A stretch of 64,000 bases of DNA. Origin: Notamacropus eugenii (Eukaryota > Chordata > Mammalia > Diprotodontia > Macropodidae). The stretch is from assembly GCF_028372415.1 (NCBI RefSeq), contig NC_092878.1:2135501-2199500 (forward strand). The letters are read 5' to 3'. The notes under the pieces were generated by a model, which did not search any database, was not told the DNA's origin, and saw nothing but the letters and a program-made list of their open reading frames with translations. Made by a program: the position numbers and the translations under genes. Shown here one piece after another: positions 44,796 through 55,220 of the stretch (the first letter of the stretch is position 1; the number at the start of each line of letters is the position of its first letter).

Positions 44796-45770
44796 ATTTT
44801 AATGGAATATGACTAGACAAGTCATAATGAATGTTATGTGGAAAAAACAAGCAGAGAAAAATATTAAAGGGCACCATAAAGATAAAGTTGATGAAGGGGG
44901 TGTGACACTCCTAAACCTTAAAATGTTACAAAGTACTTATCAAAACTATCTGGTTTTGGGGGGGTGGGGAGTGGAATGTGCATCAATGGAATGAAATAAA
45001 TATACTAGATATCCAACCAAATGTGTACAAAAGATTTTTCTTTGACATGCCTTTTTTAAAAATTGGAAAATGAATCATTATCTAACAAATGTACTTGGGA
45101 AGATTGGTTGGCAATTTGGCAAGGAAAAGATTTGGATTCACATCTTATACCATACACCCCAATGAATTCCAGTTGGATGAGGGACTTAAAAATAACAAAT
45201 TCTAGAAAAAGTGGAATAAAATGGAACGACATATGGAAGGAAAATAATTGCTTTTTAATGCAACAAATAGAAAGACTTGTTAGGGATAAGATAGTTGAAC
45301 TTGACTACATTAAAATAAAAAACTTGCAAAAAAATACAATTCAAAAAAGAAAAAATAATATACTGGGGAAAATTTTTTCAGCTACTATGATAGATAAAAT
45401 CTTGACATAAAATATATAAAGAACTATTAAGAAGTGGCAACTAGACTACAATGGACAAGTGGTACAAAGATATGAATATGCATTTTTCAAAAGAAGAGAC
45501 ATAAATTATTAATAACTCCTTGAAAACATGCTCAATATCACCAGTACATAAATGCGAACAAGAATAATTTGAGGAATCACTTCACATCCATACGTCAGAT
45601 TTGCACTGAAACACAAAATTGGATTGTTGAGAAACAGGTGCATTCCTTTACTGCTGATTCATTTGAGAATTTATAGAATCACTTTGTAGAACAATCTGGC
45701 AATGTGCAGTAAATATTTCAAAACTAATCATAGCATCTGATCTAATAATTGCATCATTTGGAGCATACCC
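44796..45770 (+). mobile_element. Older L1-type LINE fragment, ORF2 C-terminal half
   Basis: Readable pieces include MNVMWKKQAEKNIKG near 44,827 and a 115-codon frame at 45,063-45,410. The latter contains NSSWMRDLKITNSRKSGIKWNDIW and RLVRDKIVELDYIKIKNL, equivalent to the (D)YIK(L)K region of other copies. It is clearly a different, older subfamily from the 17 kb and 43 kb copies. Confidence 0.7.
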
Positions 45771-45821
45771 TGTAAGTGTTTTTTTGTCATTTTTTTTAAG
45801 TGGAACATACCGGTACAATGG

Positions 45822-46080
45822 GTACAGCTAAGCAGTGCAGTGGATAGAGCACTGGGTTTGGAATCCAAGAGACATCTTCCTGAGTTCAAATCTGGCCTCA
45901 GACACTTACTAGCTAGGTCACCCTGGGTAAGACACTTAACCCTGTTGTCTCAGTTTACTTATCTGTAAAAAAAGCTGGAGAAGGAAATGGCAAAACACTC
46001 TGGTATCTTTGTCAAGAAAATGCCAGATGGGGTCACAAAGAGTTAGATATGCCTGGAACGACTAAACATCAACCCTGGAA
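45822..46080 (+). repeat. Marsupial SINE with RTE-type tail
   Basis: Full length: ggtacagctaagcagtgcag, gtcaccctgggtaagacact, ggagaaggaaatggcaaaac and gaacgactaaacatc. Confidence 0.85.
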
Positions 46081-46655
46081 GTTTTTTAAAAAATTAAAAA
46101 GAGATATCTCTTCAAAGATTTTTCACAGTGACACTGTAATGTTAGCAGTAGTGTATTTTTACCAGTGTTTATTTTTTTTAAATGCATGTAGGTTCCTTGT
46201 TCCATGACCCTCGTGCTTTTAGAAGGAGATTTTTCCCAGAATGGTTTTAAAACAAGAGAATTGTCTCATAAAAAGGCTTGTTTCATCCTTTCCATTGTTG
46301 TACAATGCTTACCATTCCTTCTCTTTCATCTTTCTCTCCTGTGTATTTGTTTTAGGCATAAACCAATCCTTTTTTGTCACACAAATGTCACACGAGCAGA
46401 CAATTATTGCCTATCAGCAAACTTACTACTTCTTGCATGTCACAATGTGAAAACTAAGCATGAGAAAGGAGGAAGGCTTATTTCAACTAAGTTAGATTTG
46501 CATTCTCCATATTTTGTTACAGAATGTCTCTTTTGTATCCTTTATCCACATCCTTCTCCCCACCAATTCCTTTCAGGAATTTCAGGCAATATTTAGTCAG
46601 GCTGAATTACTTTCACTTTTCAGTACACTTAGTTCAGTTTGGCATTTTTTATCGA
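46081..46655. other. Unassigned, containing a 130-codon chance frame
   Basis: AT-rich DNA. The frame at 46,204-46,596 has leucine- and cysteine-rich hydrophobic stretches but no family resemblance, splice context or upstream signals, and it overlaps another frame. Confidence 0.45.
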
Positions 46656-47370
46656 GTTCAATTTGACAAACATATCAACCACCTAAGATGTGCTAGGCAT
46701 AAAGGCAGCAGAATGGATAGAATACTGGACTTGAAATCAGGAAGACCTGGGTACGCATGTCATCAGAAGCTTATCAGCTGTCCACCTAGTCCTTTAACTT
46801 TCTTATGTGCCTCAAGCATCTTCCTAGAATTCATCTACCTCACAGTAATCAGTAGAGACCCCTCCCATACTGGAAGTATCCCAAATGTGAAATCACATTT
46901 TCTTTGCCATTCAAGGGTGTATAAGGCAGTGTACTAAATGTTGAGTAGAGTGAATGCAAAACACACTTGGCAAAGAATTTTCTGCAATCATTTGCAGAAA
47001 AGTGATATGAAATAAGGTTGTAAAAATAAGCTGGCATCATGTTTGCAGGACCTTAGATATAAATTGGAGGTGGTAGGCTTGTTCATTTTTTTGTCCTATA
47101 TGATAGAAGTACTCTCTAAAGATTTTGAATAAGGGAGTGACGTAATTGAACCTGACGTAGTTAGATGACACAGAGACCTGGAGTTAGGAAGACCTGAGTT
47201 CAAATCTGATCTTGGAAACTGACTAAATGTGATGCCCTGGACAAGTCACTTAACCTTTGTCTACCTCAGTTTCTTCCATTGTAAAATAGGGATAATAATA
47301 GTATCCACTGCACAAAGTTTTTGTGAGTATCAAATGAGATCACATTTGAAATGTAGTTATGTTGAAATTA
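46656..47370 (+). repeat. MIR3-like composite and SINE fragments
   Basis: Positions 46,660-46,700 look like a MIR3 start (taagatgtgctaggcataaa). A SINE piece follows at 46,700-46,830 (aggcagcagaatggatagaa). Positions 46,900-47,150 resemble the distal composite body (aataagggagtgacgtaat). Positions 47,160-47,370 are a MIR-tailed SINE (gagttcaaatctgatcttgg). Confidence 0.6.
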
Positions 47371-47429
47371 AAAGGTAGAAGGGGCAGTTAACAGAACAAG
47401 TATTTCCTTGAGAGTCTGCTCTCTAGACT

Positions 47430-48665
47430 TTCATGATGTTACTCTTCTGGTTCTCCCCCAGCTTACTGGAACACTCCTTCTCAGTCCTCTTTGCTGGATA
47501 TTCATCTAATAACCATAGGTGGCCCACAAGACTCTGTCCTGGGCTCTTTTTTCTTTTTTTCCTCTCACATGCTATTTCACTTGGTGATTTCATTAGGTCC
47601 CATGGATTCAATTACAATCTCTATGCTGAAGGTCCTCAGATCTACTTATCCATCCCTAACCTCTCCGCTGATCTCCAATCTGTATCTCCAACTGCCTATT
47701 GAACATTTCCAATGGAATGTCTTGTAGTCAGCTTAAATTCAATGTGTCCAAAATTGAACCTATGATCTTTTCCCTGAACCCCTTCCCACTTCACAATTTT
47801 GCTATTGCTGTTAAGGATACTACCATCCTCCCAGTTACCAAGGTTTCCAACCAAGGTGTCATTTTCTACTCCTCCCTCTCTCACCTCCCATAACTAATCT
47901 TGCCAAGGTCTAATGATTTTGCCTTTATAACATCTCTCACATTTGCCCCCTTCTCTTCTCTATCTACCACCACCTTGGTGCACGTCCTCATCCACCTCAC
48001 CCCTGGACTATTGCGATAGCTTATTGCTTGATCTCCTTGCCTTAAGTCTGCCTACACACCATCCCATCTTCCACTCAGCAGTCAAAGTGAAGACCTGACT
48101 GTGTCAATTCTTTAATCAATAAAATATAATGGCTCCTTATTGCCTACAGGATGAAATACAAAATCATCTGGCATTCAGAATCCTTCCTAACCTGCCCCCA
48201 CCCTAAATTTCTAGTCTCCTTATACTTTGCACTCCCTACCTCCTCCAGTACTTTTTGATCCAATGACACTAGTCATTTGGCTATTTCTCAGATATGATAC
48301 TCTATGTCTTTCCAGGAATTTTCACTATCTCCCATGCCTGGGATACTCTCTCTCTTCATCTTTACCTCCTGGGTTCCCTGGTTTCCTTCCAAGTCAGATT
48401 TTATCCTCCAGACAAAATCTTACCTTTTATAGGAAGCCTTTCCTGATCCCCCTTGATTTGAATACTTTCCTTCTGTTGATTGTTTCCAAATTATCGTGTG
48501 TATATCTTGTCTGTACATAGTTATTTGTATATTTCTGCCCCATTAGAATGAGCTTCTTGAGAGCAGGGATTGTTTTGTACCTTTCTTTGTATCCTCATCG
48601 TTTAGCACAGTTGCCTAGTACAAACTGGGCTCTTAATAAATGTTTATTGGTTGATCAACTGACTC
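47430..48665 (+). mobile_element. L2 LINE, long 3' portion
   Basis: Blocks in L2 order are caagactctgtcctgggctc (the RT QGSVLGP region), ctatgctgaaggtcctcaga, ggctccttattgcctacagg, ggaagcctttcctgatcccc, agaatgagcttcttgagagc and cacagttgcctagtacaaac. The many short frames on both strands are shadows. No intact RT frame remains. Confidence 0.8.
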
Positions 48666-49384
48666 CTAAGGTTTTGTACCTATCACTCAGACGTTAAGTG
48701 GTTGCATTCATAGCTTGTAAATAGCATGAAACCTCTAGTGGCTTACATCCCAAATGACCTAGTCTCACTCTGTAAAGGGAGAAAAACTGGGAATAGTTTG
48801 TTCACACCTTGTAATGAGTTCACCCCTTTCAGACTTTGAAGGGCCACTATAAAAGAAGAAAAAATTATATTTCTTTATTCATTTGGAAGGTGTGAAAAAG
48901 TTCTTCAATCAATTTGATGGACTTATAGGTTGGATAGTCATTGGTTGACTGAAAAATTGGGGTCTTAAAAAGTCCCTAAAAACTCTGGAAAGGGAGAATC
49001 CTCTATGGCAGTCAAGAAGAGAGCCACATATGGAGGAAGAAGCCAGCTTTGAGAAAGAATCACTCTTTACCTTTTCCCTTTTGTCTCTTAAAGAGCACAG
49101 TTGGGAAGGAGAGTTTCTCTCCCCACCCCTTCCTCTTCAGTGTTATTGAGGAACAATTCACCAGTAGGAGACTGTACACAAAGCTGAGGTGGAGAGATAG
49201 CCCTGACATGTGGGAGCTGAGCTATAGAGAAAAGCAGCCCTATGGAGCCCATGTAAGCAAACTACCCAGCAGAAAGACAAAGAGAACCATAGAAGGATGC
49301 CAAATTGAAAAGTCATTAGGACTCTGCAGCGCTGTGTTAGTTACTTTGGCTATGTGTGTTTCCTGTGTGGAATACAGAGGCAGC
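48666..49384. other. Unassigned
   Basis: Positions 48,980-49,370 may be a dispersed repeat (ggcagtcaagaagagagcca). The 116-codon frame at 49,049-49,399 runs into the next SINE, which argues against a gene. Confidence 0.4.
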
Positions 49385-49630
49385 CAAGAGGCACAATGAA
49401 TAGAGCACTGAGTCAGTAGTCCAGAAAATTTAAGTTCAAAGCAGATTTAGTAACTGTGTGACCCTGGGCAAGTCACTTATACTGTTCTCTGCCTCAGTTT
49501 CTTCAACTGTAAAATAGGGATAATAACAGCACCTACCTCCCAGCGTTGTTGTGAGGATCAAATGAGACACTATTGCAAAGTGCTTAGCACAGCATCTACC
49601 ACATAGTAAGTGCTTTACTAAGTGTTTGTT
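49385..49630 (+). repeat. Marsupial SINE with MIR-type tail
   Basis: ccaagaggcacaatgaatag, gtgtgaccctgggcaagtca, cctacctcccagcgttgttg and agtaagtgctttactaagtg are in order. Confidence 0.8.
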
Positions 49631-49704
49631 TCCTTTCTTCTTTCCTTGGAATTCCTGGGTGAAGAAATTCCCTCTACCAACACAGGTTGGCATCTTCTCT
49701 GAAA

Positions 49705-49965
49705 TTAATAATTATAATAGACAATATTTATATGGTACTTTAAGGTTTGCAAAGCACTCTGCAAACATTCTTATTTTATTATATTATTATAACCCTAGGA
49801 GGTAGGTGCCATGATTATCTCGATTTTATAGTAGAGGAAACTGAGACAGAGATTGTGACTCACCCGACATCGCATAGCTAACAAGTGTTGAAGGCCAGAT
49901 TTGGACCCAGGTTTTCCCATCTCCAAGTCCAGAACTCCATCCGCAATGCCACTTAGCCACCTTAA
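49705..49965 (+). repeat. MIR SINE
   Basis: tatatggtactttaaggttt, ggaggtaggtgccatgatta, gaggaaactgagacagagat and catccgcaatgccacttagc. Confidence 0.8.
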
Positions 49966-50515
49966 AGTGCCAGAGTTGCCAAGAACACAAAGAATGTTAA
50001 GCAAATCGGCTGGGTGTCACATTCTGTACGTGTGAGAGGCAATCTCTTAAGTCCAGGTCTTCCTGGCTCTCTCTCTATCCACTATATCATGCTCCTTCTC
50101 TCCTCTTAAAAAGATATTTTAAAACATATTATTTTAAAATTATGCTGAACTTTTTTGATAGACTGCTCTCAAACACATTGGGGGGGGGGGGGAATGCCCT
50201 GATGTGCTTCCCTGACAGAGGGGCTTTCAAGGACACTGTAACTGCATCCCAAATTGTTGTGCAAAAGACAGGAGATTGTGAATCACCAGGGCAGCATGAT
50301 CCTGGAATCTACCCTTCTGGCAGAAAGACCCTTCTGGCAGATTTCCTATGGGCAGAGCAATGGACAGAGGGCCATTTAGGGTTCATCTTTGCCTCAGTTT
50401 CCTCATCTGTAAAATGAGATAAAGAAGGAAATGACAAACTACCTCAGTATCTCTGCCAAGAAAACACAAAATGGGGTCACGGATGAATCAGACATGGCTG
50501 AAAAAGACTGAACAC
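49966..50515 (+). repeat. G-run and partial SINE with RTE-type tail
   Basis: A run of 12 G lies at 50,180-50,191. Positions 50,385-50,515 are a SINE tail (tttgcctcagtttcctcatc, then atggggtcacggatgaatca). The region between them is unassigned. Confidence 0.65.
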
Positions 50516-51660
50516 CACCACCATCTTTGAGAGGTGCCTTGCAGATAACTTCTCATTTTGAGAGTTTAAGCACTTTACCTTCTATCAAGTAGATTTCTTG
50601 ATTCTGTAGAAAGGAAGAAGACAATCTACATGAGTTCTATATAGATCGTATCTTCCTTGGGGTGATGAACAAGCCCCATAGTATTTGTTACCATTCAGGG
50701 GTAGCCTAAAGCCAAAGGTGGTTCAATGAATATGGGGGAGGCTGCGTAGGACTCAGTGGTAAGGATAAGACCCACCAACATAATAAAGCTGTCCCAACAA
50801 CCCCAAGTTTCAGGTCCCTTCTGTAGGGGGCGCTGATGGGCTATTGGAAGGCTTTTTGCTTCTGGACTTGCCCCTGAGCTTTAGGTATTTGCTATGGGAT
50901 GAAACGAAGGCTGTCCCATAACCAATTTTTCTTATAAAAGGCCCTGCTAAGAGCTCTCTATATTATTGTCCATTTCCCTATTGGGAAAACAAGAGACAGT
51001 CTTCCTAGTGCAAAGAAAAAGAGGGTGCGTGTCTTTGGGAGACCTTTAATATCTAGATTAGTCTTTGAGTACACTGGTGCTCTTTATTTTTCTCAATTTA
51101 CAAAGGGCTACCTTATCTCGGACATTCTGGTGCTTACTTGGAATTTTCTAAGTAATAATATAACCTGTTACAGTTCTGGAGAGCTGAAACCTAAAACCCA
51201 AGGTGAGGCAGCTTCCTAGCAAAATCGATATCCACGCCAGCAAGGATTGCTCAATTCCCTTAACTGAGGCACTCTCTCCTCAGAATGGCCCAAGAGGATT
51301 GGATAACAGCTGCCTTCTAATCAGTTTGTTTCACCTGTCTACAGACTAGCTTAAAATGATTGCTTTCCAAATACAGTGACACAGCAATTTATTTCCTGAG
51401 GAGCAATTCCACAGACTTCCAGTCTAAAATGTTTACCTGGCAGTTCTAAACAGCTTTTTAAGTAAAATTGACTGCCCACAGAAAGCTCAGAAATGACCCT
51501 GAACAGGTCATGTAGGGTTTTGGCCTCAACAAGCCAAAATTAAGTATCTGCTCTAAAACACTGCATATCCAGATGGATTCCTTACTAGAAGAGGTTTTGA
51601 AAGATCTGTCTCCCTGTCTCTGGGTTAGATTGCGCTAAAACCATCCTTTAAAACATGGTT
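50516..51660. other. Repeat-poor stretch with possible regulatory motifs
   Basis: The longest stretch in the second half with no recognised transposon. It contains a CTCF-like core (50,822-50,834), a CCAAT box at 50,922 and TATAAAAG at 50,933. No exon with convincing splice sites was found. Confidence 0.45.
50822..50834 (+). promoter_or_regulatory. CTCF-like motif
   Basis: tgtagggggcgct matches the AGGGGGCGC core of the vertebrate CTCF consensus. The flanking bases are only partly consensus. Binding is inferred. Confidence 0.35.
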
Positions 51661-51662
51661 AT

Positions 51663-51832
51663 CCATGACTAATGTGAAAATATGTTTAATATGAATGTAC
51701 ATGTACAACCTCTGTTGCACGCTGTCTTGGGGTGGGGGAGGAGAAGGGGAGAAAACTAGGAACTGAAAATCTTATGGAAGTGAATGTAGCAAATAAAAAT
51801 TAATTAATTTTTCAAAACCACAGTCATCTACT
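51663..51832 (+). mobile_element. L1 3'UTR end
   Basis: gactaatgtgaaaatatgtt, gctgtcttggggtgggggag and a tgaatgtagcaaataaaaat end. It is only about 170 bp. The sequence from 51,833 to 52,369 is unassigned. Confidence 0.8.
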
Positions 51833-52369
51833 CTTTTTAAATGTCTGATGCCATAGCCTCAAGCCCAAGGACATCTTTCATTAATTGATCCATGGCTGTG
51901 GTGCTGAGTTTGAGTCCCATGGGGAATAAGTGCCCCAGGTTTGGGGTATTCTGTGAGGCTGCACCTCTAGAGCTCACAAGCCCCTAACAAAAAGATAAAA
52001 TTAGCTCAAAATAGAAAAAGAATTTGCTCAAACAGTGTGATGTGAACAAACGCACCAAAACATGTCCCTCCAAAAGCAGAAGCACACTTTCCCACAAAAA
52101 GGCACGCTATCTAGTGCAAGAGTGGGCACATGCATAGTGTACACAAATAGACAGGAATACACATGCAGCCATGACCGTCCTGGGCTCCACCATCACAAAA
52201 ACCTCTATGTCCTTTCTTTTCTTATGGTGTCTTCAAGCTACTGCCCCAAGTACATCAACTCTGCTAGACAACTTACTCACTTGAGGTCCCTGAGTGTTCT
52301 ACTCTCCACTGCCCAACTGTGGATGGACTCTCCGGGGCTGCTTTCTTTTGGAAACAGAGTTCCCTGCTG

Positions 52370-52557
52370 TAGTGGTATCAAATTCAAATAGAAAGGGATC
52401 CATCCCTTCAGGCCTGCGTATTGACTCAGGAAACCACAAATTAATATTATCTATGTTGTATTGAATTTTTATTTATTTTATTAAAAATTTCTTACTTGTG
52501 TTTTAATTTGGTGAAGGCCGCTTGGGAGTTTTGCTCTCAGTGAGCTTGATACCTCTG
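52370..52557. mobile_element. Non-autonomous hAT-type element
   Basis: Ends tagtggtatcaaattcaaat and gagcttgatacctctg; interior attgactcaggaaaccacaa and ttaatattatctatgttgta. Same family as 21.3 kb and 40.4 kb. No flanking 8-bp duplication is visible. Positions 52,558-53,100 are unassigned, with a TCTA/TCTG tract at 52,946-52,985. Confidence 0.65.
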
Positions 52558-53260
52558 CCTACTGGGAAAGTAGAGTCTGCCACAATGTGTCCTTATTGGT
52601 GGGAAAAGAGGGCAGAGAAAAGATTCTTTTTCCCTTTCAGGACTTGGGGAAGAGGCACAAGGGCAAAGGCATAGAGTCATCCCCTCTCAAGACTTTCTCC
52701 TCCATCCTGGAGATGACAAAGCTCCTCCTCTCTTGCCTTCTTAAAGGTTATCAGAGCTTTGACTAACTCTTCAGCCAGCCAGTAGCTAGCAACCCTCCAA
52801 TTCCGTTAAGCTGATGGAGGAACTTCCCACCTCCTAAGGGAAAAGAGAGAAGTGTAAAGAGTTTCTTTGGTTTCCTCTGTCATTTTTTTTTTTTGCATGC
52901 TTTTGATGGCTACTTTAATTTTCCTGTTTAAAATAATTTCTTTATTCTATCTATCTACCCTGTCTACGTCTGTCTGTCTGTCTGTGTTCTCCCAAAAACC
53001 CTAATGAACCAAAAGGCTTTTGAAACTATAATGTGGCATTATGGGGAAAAGTTGAAAAGAGGCACATTTCAACTCAATTTAAGGCAAAGCTTCCTAACCA
53101 TTTGTTGCTGTTGAGTTGTTTCAGTCATGTCCACCTGTTTGTGATCCCATTTAGATTTTTCTTGGCAAAAATACTGGAGTGGTTTGACGTTTCCTTCTCC
53201 AGTTCATTTTACAGATGAGAAAAGTGAGATATACAGGGTTAAGTGACTTGCTCGGGGTCA

Positions 53261-53575
53261 CTTGTGTTGTCTTCCCTTATTAAAATAAAAGATCTTTGAG
53301 GGCAGGGATGGTTTTGTTTGCTTTGTATCTTCAGCATTTAACATAGTACCTGATCCTTAGTAAACACTTAAATGCTTTTTCATTCATACGCAATACTGCA
53401 TGAAGGTAGAAATGTGAACTCCGGCTGGTTCTTACCTTTTTAAATAGGTTTGTGCTGGTCATTTTGGGAGAAGTTACAGCTTCTGTTGACACCAGTAGAT
53501 CCAGACTTCTGTAGAGGTCAGTCAGGTCAGCACCTATTTGAATTCTGACCTGAGAACAAAGAACAGAAGTGGTCA
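53261..53575 (-). repeat. Inverted copy of the 54.4 kb segment, inserted in a SINE
   Basis: The reverse complement of this segment aligns to 54,401-54,715 without gaps, with 12 mismatches in 315 bases by my count. It includes a complete exon-like unit with both splice signals and part of a MIR3-like repeat. It lies inside a SINE, so this is the derived copy. Confidence 0.9.
53436..53549 (-). pseudogene. Inverted duplicate of the candidate exon
   Basis: A 114-nt segment open in one frame, bounded by a ttgttctcag acceptor and a gtaagaacc donor on the minus strand. It differs from the 54,427 copy by four substitutions. One is silent, and three fall in three adjacent codons (MTSTN in place of MINAN). 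It lies opposite in orientation to the source copy, so it cannot be spliced into the same transcript. It may be non-functional from birth. Confidence 0.5.
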
Positions 53576-53652
53576 GTGTCTTAAGCTTAAGTTCAAGTCT
53601 TCTTGACTCCAGATCCTGCACTCTGTCCATCCACTGTGTCACCTGGATGCCC

Positions 53653-54400
53653 TTCCTAACAATTAGAACTGTTCAAAGGTGGAATGATCTGTCTTAACAA
53701 GGGATGAGTTTTCTATCACCAAATATCTCCCAAGTCTTCTTGATAACTGTCTGAGAGGTTGTAGAATTTTTGTTTAAACAGGATTTTGACGACCTTTGAA
53801 ATGCTTTCCAAATCTGAAATTAAAGTGATCCAATGGATTGCATTCCAAATTTAGTCTCTTATCTTGGTTGCCTATGTGACTCACAAAAATTCTCTGTAAT
53901 AATCCAATACACCCCTGGGTCCTGTCACTGACAGGACCTTGGTATAGTGCTATGACTTTACCCAAGATCCTTGGAACCATGAAAGAACAAAGCTCAAACT
54001 CAAGTAATTTCATCTTTTCCTGGTAAATGTATCATGTCCTCCATTTTCCAGCTAGAGCGTAGCCTGAAAAATCTTTTTTTTCCACTTTCCAGGGCAATTC
54101 CACTGAAGTTCCTCTCTTCTATCCCTTCTTCACTAGTCCTCTCTTCTTCAACCTCTTCAAGAAAAAAAAAGCAGCTTTCATAAGCTCAGAGTAGAGAGAA
54201 TACCTCCTCCCTCTAGTTGTGAGCATAAGACTAGATCATCTGAAATCTAATCATTTTACCCAAAATTGAATCTTTTATCTAAAAATTAAAGCAAGGAACC
54301 CTAATCTGTACTTAATTGGGAGACTTCTACACAGAACCTAAGTCTCCAAAGAAAAGAGTTTTCAATTCTTTTGCCAAGCTTGTTCCCTCAGTAGACCATC
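53653..54400. repeat. CR1/L3-like 3' end, then unassigned spacer
   Basis: Positions 53,653-53,830 show CR1-type 3' blocks (cttcctaacaattagaactg, then gtggaatgatctgtcttaac). Positions 53,831-54,400 are unassigned. This forms most of the loop between the two inverted arms. Confidence 0.5.
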
Positions 54401-54715
54401 TGACCACTTCTACTCTTTGTTCTCAGGTCAGAATTCAAATAGGTGCTGACCTGACTGACCTCTACAGAAGTCTGGATCTACTGGTGTCAACAGAAGCTGT
54501 GACTTCTCCCAAAATGATCAACGCAAACCTATTTAAAAAGGTAAGAACCAGCCGGAGTTCACATTTCTATCTTCATGCAATATTGCGTATGAATGAAAAA
54601 GCATATAAGTGTTTACTAGGGATCAGGTACTATGTTAAATGCTGAAGATACAAAGCAAACAAAACCATCCCTGCCCTCAAGGATCTTTTATTTTAATAAG
54701 GGAAGACAACGCAAG
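54401..54715 (+). repeat. Source segment of the inverted duplication
   Basis: This arm is embedded in sequence that does not look like an insertion site. It is therefore the likely donor of the copy at 53,261-53,575. It contains a 27-nt pyrimidine-rich lead, the 114-nt exon-like unit, an intron-like stretch, and the first part of a MIR3-like SINE (gtgtttactagggatcaggt, then atccctgccctcaaggatct). Confidence 0.85.
54427..54540 (+). CDS. Candidate internal coding exon, product unidentified
   Basis: 114 nt (38 codons) without a stop, starting with VRIQIGADLTDLYRSLDLLV and ending with NANLFKK. The acceptor is a pyrimidine-rich tract ending ttgttctcag, and the donor is aaaaag followed by gtaaga, both close to the vertebrate consensus. 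The unit is phase 0 at both ends. The sequence is low in repeats and resembles no transposon protein I know. I do not recognise the gene. No partner exons were found in the window, which would be normal for a gene with long introns. It could still be a chance open stretch. Confidence 0.4.
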
Positions 54716-55205
54716 TAAGGGAGGAAGAAGTGGAAAAGGAGAGGGATGGTCAAGGGTACAGGTGGAGCAGCAGACCTGGTTTGAAGCTGGGTAGGAATTG
54801 ACAAGGTGATTTGGTTTTCTACAAGATAAAATGAAAGCTCACCTATCAGATCTGGGGATCTCAGAAAAAAAGACGGGGAGACAGTCCCAGGGCGAGAAAG
54901 AAGAGGGTCAGTAAGCAGGCAAGATGGTTTAGAGATGGCCAGGAAATGGGATGATAACCTGGTTCTCAGTAAGATAAAGCAAAAACTCATTAGAACTCAA
55001 GGTCTCAAAGTCTCAAGGGGAGGCCTTACTATGGAAGGTGAACATGTCATCAAAGACACGCGGAAAATAGCCCAGCTAAGCAAATTATTATTCAAAACCT
55101 AAAAGGTAAAAAAAAAACCTCAAGGCACTAAAACTGAGAATTGAAAATGGGTCACAGTGGCTTGGCCCAGTGTTTACTGGGCTGACTTCTTTTGTCTGCG
55201 TTAAG
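54716..55205. other. Unassigned, with a possible diverged internal repeat
   Basis: The blocks ttggttttctacaagataaa (about 54,811) and ctggttctcagtaagataaa (about 54,959) suggest a diverged repeat about 150 bp apart. The minus-strand 100-codon frame here has no similarity I recognise. Confidence 0.35.
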
Positions 55206-55220
55206 AATGCTATAGTCCTA

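Larger units (their letters stand above)
53103..53652 (-). repeat. Marsupial SINE with RTE-type tail, split by a 315-bp insertion
   Basis: The left part (53,103-53,260) runs from gctgttgagttgtttcagtc to gacttgctcggggtca. The right part (53,576-53,652) resumes at gtgtcttaagcttaagttca and ends with the SINE head (ccatccactgtgtcacctgg). About 12 nt of SINE that normally lies between these points are missing. The insert is an inverted copy of 54,401-54,715. Confidence 0.85.

Noticed and set aside
46204-46596. A 130-codon frame with hydrophobic and cysteine-rich stretches
   Set aside because: No recognisable domain, no splice context, overlapping frames and AT-rich intergenic composition.
49049-49399. 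A 116-codon frame as a possible exon or gene
   Set aside because: It extends into a SINE head at its 3' end and has no recognisable family.
50922-50940. CCAAT plus TATAAAAG as a core promoter
   Set aside because: The boxes are only about 7 bases apart and no first exon follows. Kept only as part of a low-interest regulatory candidate.
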